From positions 1 to 64,000 of the forward strand of contig JAAESQ010000672.1 in assembly GCA_024229275.1 (NCBI GenBank): a stretch of DNA of 64,000 bases, written 5' to 3'. Below the pieces are notes generated by a model. That model was not told the DNA's origin, searched no databases, and saw only the letters and a list, made by a program, of their open reading frames with translations. Positions within the stretch are counted from its first letter, which is position 1, and every line of letters begins with the position of its first letter. The DNA comes from a bacterium. Lineage in GTDB: Bacteria > Acidobacteriota > Thermoanaerobaculia > Thermoanaerobaculales > Sulfomarinibacteraceae. Shown here one piece after another: positions 9,601 to 19,100 of the stretch. The translations under genes and the position numbers were made by a program.

Positions 9601-12600
9601 ATCATCGCTCTCCAGAAGATGCAGGAGCAAACCGCACGCCTTCACCAGCAGTTTCTTGATGGCCAGCAGGCTTCGGCAAGAGCACTGAGCGAGATGCTTG
9701 GAGGACGTCTGTCCACGGTGCCAGATGCTGAACCTCTTCCCGTTGTTGCCTCCGAAGCAACGGGAGTGCTGGAGCGAGCGCCTGAGAGTCCCGAGCCCGA
9801 GCCGATCCCGACCCCGGCTGCGGAAACATCAATGATCGAGACCATTCTGCTTGGGACCGTCGCCGACAAAACCGGCTACCCCGTCGATATGCTCGAACTT
9901 GATATGTCACTTGACTCTGACCTAGGAATCGATTCGATTAAACGCGTCGAGATTCTCTCAGACCTGCAAGAGCAGTTGCCCGAAGCCCCGACGATCGAGG
10001 CGCATCACCTTGGCGAGTTGCAGACGCTGCGCCAAATTGTCGATCACCTGGCGGCTGGAGTCACGGTTTCTCAACAGCCCGCTGCCTCAGCGCCCGTCCC
10101 CACCGCGGACGAGGGACCATCACAGATCGAGAGCATCCTGCTTGGAACAGTCGCCGACAAAACCGGCTACCCCGTCGATATGCTCGAACTTGATATGTCA
10201 CTTGACTCTGACCTAGGAATCGATTCAATCAAACGCGTCGAAATCCTCTCAGACCTGCAAGAGCAGTTGCCCGAGGCCCCGACGATCGAGGCACATCACC
10301 TTGGCGAGTTGCAGACACTGCGCCAAATTGTCGATCACCTGGCGGCTGGAGTGACGGTTTCTCAACAGCCCGGTGCCCCAGCTCCCATCCTTACTGCGAA
10401 CGGAGAACCATCACACATTGAGAGCATCCTGCTCGGGACAGTTGCCGATAAGACTGGCTATCCCGTCGACATGCTCGAACTTGATATGTCACTCGATTCT
10501 GACCTAGGAATCGATTCGATCAAACGCGTCGAAATCCTCTCAGATCTGCAAGAGCAGTTGCCCGAAGCCCCGACGATCGAGTCGCATCACCTTGGCGAGT
10601 TGCAGACGCTGCGCCATATCGTTGATCATCTGACGCACGTAACGATTCTGCCAACGGTAGCTTCTGAGCCCGAACCGAAGCCAGTTCGCGAGGTGCCAAC
10701 ATCGAACAAAACGGTCGAACGACTCGTGCTCAGTATCGAGCCGATGGAGCTCGATTCGAACCGAGAATTGGCGAACATCGACAAGAGCGCACCGATCTGG
10801 ATCACCAACGATGGCGCCGGTCTGGCGGTGGCGATACAGAGCCATCTCATAGACCTCGGTTACAGCACCGAGTTGATCGCAATCGATCGCGAGAATCTCC
10901 TCAGCCCTCCGACAGAACTCGCAGGCCTCCTCATCGTGGCACCGCCCGAAGGCTCGGATGACGCCTTCCTTTCTGACGCCTTCAGGGTTCTCCAGCAGGC
11001 CGAAGTCGGACTGCGAGGAACAGGTGCTGGTGCAGGAGCCGTCTTCGCTACTGTATCCCGCCTCGATGGATGCTTTGGACTCGGCGATGGCGCCTCCAAC
11101 TGGAATCCGATTTGTGGCGGACTGGCAGGTCTGTCGAAAACGGCCCGCCTTGAGTGGCCTGATGTGCGTTGCGTTGCACTCGATGTCGGCGATGATTTTC
11201 CCGGAGCGGAACAGGCTGCCGAAGCAGTCGTCGCCGAACTCTTTGTCACAGGATCCGCAGAGGTTGGTCTTTCAAACGGCCGCAGATGTGGGTTGCGTTT
11301 GGATCCCAACCCGCTTCCAACTGAGCAGATCGCAGAGGATGAACTGCCGGTAAAGGCCGGCGATGTCGTCGTGGTGTCAGGCGGAGCCCGAGGCGTAACA
11401 GCCGAAGTCGCCGCGACCCTCGGTGAAGCCACTCAGGCAACGCTTGTGCTCTTGGGCCGCAGTTTGGAGCCGCACGACGAACCCGACTGGCTAGCATCGC
11501 TCACAGGCCAAGCTGAGATCAAGCGTGCAATAGTTCAGAATGACAGCGCAAACATCACACCGAAAGAACTCCAGCAGCAATACCAAGCCGTCAAAGCCAA
11601 TCGCGAGATTGTACGAAACATCGAGCGCATGACGGTCGCCGGAGCAAAGGTGAAGTACTTCAGCGTCGATCTCCGCGACGCTGAAGCTGTTGCCACTGTC
11701 ATTGCACACGCGCGGCAAGAATTCGGCCCGATCAAGGGCATTATTCACGGCGCTGGCGTGTTGGCCGATCGCTTGATCGCAGACAAAACGATGGAGCAGT
11801 TTGCCCATGTCTACTCGACGAAAGTCGGTGGGTTGCGAAGCCTACTCACAGCCACAGAGGTCGACGATTTGAGATTCATGGTGCTGTTCTCGTCATCGAC
11901 TGGTCGCTTCGGTCGTACCGGGCAGATTGACTACTCGGTGGCCAATGAGGTGCTGAATCGGACGGCTCAATCTGAATCGCGACGGAGACCGAACTGCCGC
12001 GTTGTTGCAGTGAACTGGGGTCCGTGGGATGGCGGAATGGTCACACCGGCCCTCAAAGGAGTCTTTGAAGCGGAGGGCATTGCGCTGATCGATCGCGAGG
12101 CTGGATCGCAGTATCTGCTTGGGGAGATCGCCAATCCTCGCGGTCCAGTAGAGGTCGTGCTTATGGGCGGGCCGCTGCCGGTTAAGACCGACGCGGTCAC
12201 TGAGTCACCCAAAACGCTGAAGCTTCCGGAGACGCTTGACAAGGCCTTTGAACTCGAACTGAACGTCCGTAGTCATCCCTTCCTGAAATCGCACGTGCTC
12301 AACGGTCACACAGCACTGCCTGCGGCGATGACCATTGATTGGCTTGCCCACGGTGCAATGCACGCCAATCTTGGCTTGCGTTTCCACGGTCTGAACGAAC
12401 TCCGGGTTTTCAAGGGTGTGACGATCGAAGGGAACGAGACGGCCGCGTTGCGGATTCTCGCCGGTCCCGCACTTCAGAAAGGCGAGACCTACGCCGTTCC
12501 TGTTGAGATGCGCGGGACGGTATCGGGCAATCCCGATAGGCTGTTTGCTTCGGCCGAGGTGTTGCTTGCCGCCAGCTTGCCGCAAGGGACCGCCGCAATC

Positions 12601-13110
12601 GATGACACAGCCGGACATCCCTACCCTGACGACGACATTTATGGCAGCCTCCTTTTCCATGGGCCCGAGCTGCAATGCCTGAGTTCGGTGAAGTGTGGAC
12701 CGAATGGCGTCATTTCCGCACTGGCCGCTCCTGGACCACCTCCCTCACAGTGGATGGACAAACCCCTGCGGAGCGCATGGCTGGCGTCGCCACTCGCCAT
12801 TGACGCCGGCTTCCAATTGATGTTGTTGTGGGGCTTTCAGCAGCAAAACGCAGGATCGCTCCCCAGCCGAGTTGGTGAGTACCGTCAGTTCAAGCGTTCA
12901 TTCCCAAAAACAGGTGTACGCGTTGTCGTTCATATCACTGAGCACGATGAACACCGTTCGGTCGCACGGATCGAGTTCACAAATCCAACATCCGGCGAAC
13001 TTGTCGCCAGGATGACTGATTGCGAATGCGTAATCGACGCGTCGCTGAATGAGGCGTTCAGGCGCAACACGCTTCGTCTGGAATCAATTAGCCAAGCCGG
13101 ATCCAGATAG
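6670..13110 (+). CDS. pfaA: PfaA-like multidomain synthase: KS-AT-ACPx3-KR-DH
   Basis: A 2146-residue iterative polyketide/fatty acid synthase, presumably cytosolic. Domains in order: ketosynthase (~15-460; Cys in DAACASS near residue 220, His in EAHGTGT and GHAKAAAG); acyltransferase (~580-880; FVFPGQGAQY, GHSYGE); a Glu/Ala/Pro-rich linker; three acyl carrier domains (~1054-1335), each with LGIDSIKRVEIL, the serine being the phosphopantetheine site; ketoreductase (~1560-1800; SGGARG nucleotide loop, Ser-Tyr-Asn in SSSTGRFGR and DYSVAN); and a C-terminal PKS-type dehydratase (~1860-2120; HVLNGHTALP). All catalytic residues are visible. The start has AGGAGAA directly upstream and overlaps pfaD. 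No pfaE-type phosphopantetheinyl transferase is in the window, so one must be encoded elsewhere. Confidence 0.93.
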   Translation: MKLIESDHTKGPDQRLVSEPIAIIGIGCLFPKAADLRAYWANIVSGVDAITDVPETHWRRSDYYAADPKAQDRTTATRGGFLPPIDFDPLEFGVQPKVIEATDSSQLLGMYAAGRALKNAGYGPDTQFNRDRVSVLLGVTGALELTTTLGARLGHPRWRDALMDAGVDDGTAEDVISRISESYVPWQENSFPGLLGNVVAGRISNYLDLGGTNCVVDAACASSLSALHLAVMELQTGRSDMVVSGGVDSFNDIFMYTCFSKTHALSPSGDARPFDADGDGRIVGEGIGLIVLKRLQDAERDNDRIYAVIRSIGTSSDGKGNAIYAPSAEGQKKALRDAYERAGVTPDTVELVEAHGTGTKVGDAVELSALKDVYGDAPSGPWCAVGSVKSQIGHAKAAAGAAGIIKVAMALHHKVLPPTIKVEVPIDELTQKGAPFYVNSAARPWLPNADHPRRAAVSAFGFGGSNFHCVLEEHCDEKKAAAWDGNVELVAFSADGIEGLKDALREIAKEASWEDFARCAAGTRLRFDSGRSHRLLLVATPDCDRPARFLKAATMLDEQADKMAWSTPDGTWYGRGDRPGKLAFVFPGQGAQYVGMCRDLACRFPEFLQALTFADAASDGLTDAMYPPAAWDAETKAAQDATLRDTRTAQPAIGAISSGALRLLARFGVAPDAVAGHSYGELVALNAAGRLDADALRRLSKLRGALMHVDEGDKGGMIAVTSSPAMAETVIQEAGLNLVIANKNAPEQVVLSGGSEEIQKAKEAFVERDIRCTVLDVSAAFHSEYVADAAEPLLEALINTKISPATIPVFANTTAEEYPLQPGDAREILAFQLARPVEYVELIENVYAAGVRTFLEVGPGARQTGLIANILAGRNHSALALDSSSGKRSGVVDFARSLAQLAALGHTVDLSCWNEGCADAEVRKPKLVVPISGANYAAPREKRPPAPKPTPGATRSTECVSEVAPAAAQAIQTVQANIIALQKMQEQTARLHQQFLDGQQASARALSEMLGGRLSTVPDAEPLPVVASEATGVLERAPESPEPEPIPTPAAETSMIETILLGTVADKTGYPVDMLELDMSLDSDLGIDSIKRVEILSDLQEQLPEAPTIEAHHLGELQTLRQIVDHLAAGVTVSQQPAASAPVPTADEGPSQIESILLGTVADKTGYPVDMLELDMSLDSDLGIDSIKRVEILSDLQEQLPEAPTIEAHHLGELQTLRQIVDHLAAGVTVSQQPGAPAPILTANGEPSHIESILLGTVADKTGYPVDMLELDMSLDSDLGIDSIKRVEILSDLQEQLPEAPTIESHHLGELQTLRHIVDHLTHVTILPTVASEPEPKPVREVPTSNKTVERLVLSIEPMELDSNRELANIDKSAPIWITNDGAGLAVAIQSHLIDLGYSTELIAIDRENLLSPPTELAGLLIVAPPEGSDDAFLSDAFRVLQQAEVGLRGTGAGAGAVFATVSRLDGCFGLGDGASNWNPICGGLAGLSKTARLEWPDVRCVALDVGDDFPGAEQAAEAVVAELFVTGSAEVGLSNGRRCGLRLDPNPLPTEQIAEDELPVKAGDVVVVSGGARGVTAEVAATLGEATQATLVLLGRSLEPHDEPDWLASLTGQAEIKRAIVQNDSANITPKELQQQYQAVKANREIVRNIERMTVAGAKVKYFSVDLRDAEAVATVIAHARQEFGPIKGIIHGAGVLADRLIADKTMEQFAHVYSTKVGGLRSLLTATEVDDLRFMVLFSSSTGRFGRTGQIDYSVANEVLNRTAQSESRRRPNCRVVAVNWGPWDGGMVTPALKGVFEAEGIALIDREAGSQYLLGEIANPRGPVEVVLMGGPLPVKTDAVTESPKTLKLPETLDKAFELELNVRSHPFLKSHVLNGHTALPAAMTIDWLAHGAMHANLGLRFHGLNELRVFKGVTIEGNETAALRILAGPALQKGETYAVPVEMRGTVSGNPDRLFASAEVLLAASLPQGTAAIDDTAGHPYPDDDIYGSLLFHGPELQCLSSVKCGPNGVISALAAPGPPPSQWMDKPLRSAWLASPLAIDAGFQLMLLWGFQQQNAGSLPSRVGEYRQFKRSFPKTGVRVVVHITEHDEHRSVARIEFTNPTSGELVARMTDCECVIDASLNEAFRRNTLRLESISQAGSR
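9832..10640 (+). repeat. Three tandem ACP-encoding repeats, 291-bp period
   Basis: Within pfaA, the ACP module recurs with its LLGTVADKTGYPVD segment starting at about 9847, 10138 and 10429, an exact 291-base (97-codon) spacing. Copies are nearly identical at DNA level over the ACP core, with most differences in the Pro/Ala-rich linkers, which implies recent duplication or ongoing gene conversion. ACP copy number generally scales with PUFA synthase output, so the array may vary between strains. Confidence 0.9.
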
Positions 13111-13111
13111 G

Positions 13112-16100
13112 ATGAGCGGCCATCGGTCCGTTGCCATCGTCGGCATCGGAGGAGTATTCCCCGAAGCGCCAGATCCGCAGACCCTATGGCGGAACATACT
13201 GAGCCGAACGAGCGCCGCTCGCGAGGTTCCATCGGGCCGATGGGAGCTTTCGCCGGAAGACGCCTATGACCCGCACCCGGCCATGCCGGACAAGGTCAGC
13301 TCGAAGCGGGCGTGCTTCGTTGATCCGTCGTCTTTCTCGATTGACACGACCCAACTCAATCTCTCGACTGAGCTTCTTGACGAACTCGATCCGCTCTTCC
13401 ACCTGCTTCTCTATGCAGGCCAACAAGCCTTCGAGGACGCTGGCGCAGACGGGTGGGATCGTCGTCGGATCGGAGCAATCGTCGGGAATCTGGTTCTGCC
13501 GACAGATGCCTCTGCTGCACTTGCCCACGAAACGCTAGGACGAACCTTCGAGGAGATCGTACGTCCTGATAGACCCTTGCAGGTACACCAAACACATCCA
13601 CTGAACCGATATGTGGCCGGGTTGCCCGCGGGAATCCTGTCAAAAGCCCTGGAACTCGGAGGGGGCTGCCACACACTCGACGCAGCGTGTGCATCTTCGC
13701 TGTACGCGTTGAAGCTCGCAATCGATGAATTGACCTCACACCGAGCCGACGCCATGCTCGCAGGAGGCGTCTCACGGCCGTCTTCGCTCTATACGCAGAT
13801 GGGCTTCTCCCAATTGACGGCGGTTTCTCCGTCGGGCACACCGTCACCGTTCGACGTCGATGGTGACGGACTCGTCGTCGGCGAAGGCGCCGGAGTATTC
13901 GTGCTCAAGCGAACAGAAGATGCTGTGCGCGACGGCGACCACATCTACGGTGTCATCCGCGGCATAGGGCTATCAAACGACGTAGGCGGTCGTTTATTGG
14001 CGCCGACCTCCGAAGGACAGCTTCGCGCGATGCGCGCTGCCTATAGACAGGCCGGTTGGAATCCTACTGATGTCGATCTGGTCGAGTGCCACGCCACCGG
14101 AATTCCGATGGGCGATTCGGTTGAAATCGAGAGCCTTAAAGCCCTGTGGCTATGCGAGGACGGCACAAACAAACAGAGCGCGTATCCATGGAAGCCAGGC
14201 CAGTGCGTGATTGGATCGGTCAAGTCAAACGTTGGCCATCTGTTGACAGCTGCGGCCTCGGCAGCGTTGACCAAAGTGCTTTTCGCCCTGAAGGAAGAAA
14301 CGCTGCCTCCGGCTGCGAACTTCACTCGAGCACATGAGGGTCTCGGCCTGGATGAGAGCCCTTTCCGCGTGCTGAAAGCCGGCGAGGTATGGGCGAAGCG
14401 CGACGACGCCACACCCCGAAGAGCCGCGATCAGTGCCTTCGGATTCGGCGGTATCAACGCTCACGCACTGGTCGAGGAATGGCAGGTTCCTGGATCAAAA
14501 CAGATCGCCGTGGAAGTAGTTCCGGCTACAGCGGCGGACGTAGCCATAGTTGGTCTGGATGCACACTTCGGCCATTGGAAGGGACTGAAAGCCTTCCAGG
14601 AGCGAGTGCTCGGCGGCAGGTCCGATGAGGATTACTCTGAGGCCGGGCGATGCTGGGGAGTTGAGAGAAGTGCGTGGTTCAGTGAAGAAGGGCCTAGCGA
14701 TCAGACTTTGTCGGGCCGGCGCATCAACAGCCTTTATGTGCCTCTCGATCGCTTCCGAATCCCTCCGAAAGAACTCAAGGAGATGCTGCCGCAGCAGCTA
14801 TTGATGCTTGAAGTTGCATCCGGCGCTTGGCACGACGCCCAACTCGATGATGAAAGTGATAACTCTGCGGGTGTTTTCATCGGGCTGGGATTCGACCTCA
14901 ACGCAACAAACTTCCATCTCCGCTGGACGATGCCCAACAACGTACGTCGCTGGAGTCACGATCTTTGCAGTGACGAGCTTGCTGACTGGACGTTTGCCCT
15001 GCGCGAAGCCGCGGGGCCGCCGCTGACGGCGAATCGAACGATGGGCGCTCTCGGCAGCGTTGTTGCCAGTCGCATTGCCCGCGAGCTTCGCCTTGGAGGC
15101 CCGAGCTTCACCATATCGAGTGAAGAGACCTCCGGCATCCATGCGCTCCGGGTGGCGGTCCAGGCACTGACAGATGGAGACATCGACGTCGCCCTCGCCG
15201 GGGCCGTTGATTTGGCTGGAGACATCCGAGCCGTCCTTTCGTCTCACGTGAGTAGGCCGTTCTCGGCATCCGGCACAGCTCGGCCGTTCGACGTATCAGC
15301 CGACGGTACATCTCTCGGCGAAGGCGCGGCAGCCCTCGTTCTCAAGCGGCTCGAAGATGCACTTGCTGACGGCGATCGAGTCTATGGAGTCATTAAGGGA
15401 ATCGGTAGCGCATCGGGAGGTGCGGCTGAGGCGCCATGTCCCGACGCCGAGACCAGCATGAAAGCGATGGAACGCGCCTACTCCCAGGCGCGGATCGATC
15501 CGGCGACAATCGGCTACATCGTTACAAACGGCAGTGGTTGCCCCACTGAAGATGCTGCAGAGGCCGAAGCTCTTGCAGCGTTCTTCCGATTTGATGATGG
15601 CCAGACCTGCGCGTTGGGTAGCGCGAAGAGCGACGTTGGCCACGCGGGAGCTGCGTCAGGCTTGGCGTCGGTCGTCAAGGCGTGTTTGAGCCTGTACCAG
15701 GAGATCATTCCGCCGCTGCGCGGCTTTGAGAATCCGAGATCCGAGTTCCTCGTCGGTGACTGCTCGTTCTTCATGCCCTCATCGCCGAGGTTCTGGCTCC
15801 ATGATAGTGGGAACGGGCCGCGACGAGCCGCAGCTCACACGTTCAGCATCGACGGCAACTGTGCGCATGTTGTGCTCGAAGGCCTCGAGTCCGAACACCA
15901 GTCGAAGCGCATCTTGCCTGCGACAGCTGCCTCAATCGAACACTCGAAACGCCGACCGCTGGGGGCTCCCAACGAGGCCTTGTTTGTAGTCTCGGGCGAT
16001 ACTCATCCCCAGCTCATCGACGGGTTGACCGAATTGGCCGAGTTTGCCGGAATTGATTCCCACTCCTCGCATGACGCAGTCGGCAACCTGGCCCGCCGGT

Positions 16101-19100
16101 GGTGGCGGCGCCGAGGGGCTGATGTCGGCCACGATCTCGCTGTGGCACTCATCGCTAGGAACACGACCGAGCTGATCGAACAGGCAAATTTCGCGCGCGA
16201 GTCTATTTCGCGATCACCAAACGACCGGATAAGCGGCGCTGACCCAAAGCCGTTTGCGCGCGATCGGGTTTTCTACAGCGCCAAACCATTTGGGCGTAGT
16301 ACCGACCCCTCCGGCCAACTCGCGTTCGTGTTTCCCGGCTCGGGCAATCAATATGCTGACATGGGCCGCGATTTGTTTGTGCGATGGCCCGAAACACTAC
16401 GCCAACAGCAAGCCGAGAATCTGCGTCTGGCAGGCCAGTTTCGGCCGGATCGTTTTTGGAACCATGATGCGTGGACAGAAGAAACTCTGAACGAGACGCT
16501 TGCCGACCACAATGCGATGATTCTCGGACAAGTGGCGCTGGGCACGGCCGTGAGCCAGCTCATGCAAAGCTTCGGTGTCTCACCCGACGCCGTGATTGGC
16601 TACAGCCTTGGTGAAACGGCCGGACTTTTCTCTTTGCGTGCCTGGACCAATCGCGACGAGATGCTCCAGCGCATCGAATCGTCGACCCTGTTCACCGACG
16701 AGCTTGCCGGCGACTTCAACGCTGCTCGCAGAACATGGAACTTGCCACCCAACGAAATCGTGGACTGGGTTCTCGGTGTGATAGACCGGCCAATCTCAGT
16801 GCTGAAGCGCGCACTCAAGGACCGCAAGAGGGCCTATGCTCTCATCGCCAACACTCCGCACGAAAGCGTTGTTGGCGGCGCGCGGGGGGTCGTCAAGGAT
16901 CTTGTTAACGAACTCAAGTGCGAGTTCATCCCCGTCAAGGGAGTCACCGCAGCCCACTGCGAGATTGTGAAGGCGGTCGAACGGCCGTACCGTGATCTCC
17001 ATGTTTTTGAAGTGACGCCACCCGAGGGAGTCGAGTTCTACAGCGGTGCTTGGGCTAGGCCCTATCAGGTGACGAGCGACAGTGCGGCCGACGCGATCCT
17101 CGCCCACGCCCTTCACGGTGTGGACTACTGCAAGACGATCGAAGCGGCCTACAAACGGGGTGTGCGGATATTTCTCGAACTCGGGCCAGGAGCGTCGTGT
17201 AGCCGCATGATCAGCAGGATCCTCGACGATCGTCCTCACGTTGCGAGGTCGGTCTGTATGTCCGACCGCGATGCCACATCGCTCATCCTTCGCGGGCTGG
17301 GCCAACTCGTTGCTGAGCGCGTCGAGGTCGATCTTGACTCGCTCTACTCAGACCATGAGCCGCTTGAATCCTGCGACCAGACAAATGCCTCGCCCACACT
17401 GAGCGTGCCCATCGGCGGCGATCCGTTCTGCGTACCGAAGCCGCCTGCGCCGGCCCAAACCACGTCAGCCGAGAGCGTTCCCAATAAAGTGGCATCGGCG
17501 AAACTCCCTGACCTGCCAACAGTTGATCCGACATCTGTCGCATCAGACACAATGGCTCTTGTGAATCAGATTGCGCAGACCGAGATGGCGAGAGCCGACG
17601 CGCACGAGGCGTTTCTAAAGGCATCAGCCGAGATCGAAAAGGCGATGTTGGAGGCAGTCGCCATCCAAAAGTCGATGCTTGGAGTACCCGGTGCGGATCT
17701 TTCGGATAGCTCCCTGCGGATGACTGAGGTGCAGTCCACTGCGTCGTCCGTCTTCCTCACGCGCGAGCAATGTATGGAGTTTGCCGTAGGCCGGGTCGGA
17801 AATGTCTTTGGGCCTGAGTTCGCAGAGGTCGATACGTATCCGACACGTGTGAGACTGCCTGACGACCCGCTCATGTTGGTCCACCGAGTGATCGCAATCG
17901 AAGGCGAGCCAAAGTCGCTCGGCAGCGGTCGCATCGTCACTGAGCACGACGTCGCACCAGATGTCTGGCATCTCGACGGTGGAAGCGCGCCGACCTGTAT
18001 CGCAGTTGAAGCAGGTCAGGCCGACCTGATGTTGTCGGGCTATCTCGGCATCGATTTCAAGGGCCGAGGTCTGGCTGTGTATCGCCTGCTCGACGCCGAC
18101 ATCACCTTCCACCGTCATCTGCCCGTTCCGGGTGAGACCATCCGCTACGACATCCGAATCGAAGAGTTCTTCGTCCACAACGGCACCTGGTTCTTCCGCT
18201 TCCAGTACGACGGTATGGTCGCTGGCCAGCCGCTCATGACCATGCGGAACGGTTGCGCAGGCTTCTTCACCGAAGAGGAACTCGCAGCTGGGCGCGGCAT
18301 CGTTGAGACAAAACTCGACACTGCTCCGACCGCCGGTAAAAGGCCCGACGATTGGGAGGATCTCGTTTCGATGGCTGTGGAGGCCTACGACGAAGAACAG
18401 CTCGATGCGCTCCGATCGGGCGATCTCGCCGCGTGCTTCGGTCCTCAGTTTGACGGGCTGACGCTCGGGCCCAACCAGCGCCTACCGGGTGGCGACATGA
18501 CGCTTGTTCACCGTGTGATCGAACTCGATCCGAGTGGTGGTCGCTTCGGCCTCGGTTGCATACGTGCTGAAGCCGACATCCGCCCCGATGACTGGTTCCT
18601 CACCTGCCACTTCGTCGATGACAAAGTAATGCCCGGCACGTTGATGTTCGAGTGCTGCATGCACACGATGAGGGTCTTTCTGCTGCGGATGGGTTGGATC
18701 ACGGAAGATGAGAGCGGCGCTTACGAACCGATCTCGGGCGTCAAGAGTCGCCTGAAATGTAGAGGGCAAGTACTCGACACGACAGCCGTCGTCACCTATG
18801 AAGTCGCTATCAAAGAATTGGGCTACGGCCCCGAGCCATATGCGATAGCCGATGCCAAGATGTTCGCCGACGGCCGGCATATTGTCGGAATCGAAGATAT
18901 GTCGATCCGCTTCACCGGTCTTAGCCGCGAGCAACTCACTGCGCTTTGGAGTAGCCGAGAAAGTGGGAGCGTTGAACCGAAGCCTGCGATCTACGATCGC
19001 GACAGCATCCTCGCATTCGCGGTCGGCAAACCGTCAGAGGCGTTCGGCGACAGGTACGAAGTTTTCGACAATGATCGCGTGATCGCACGGCTGCCCGGCC

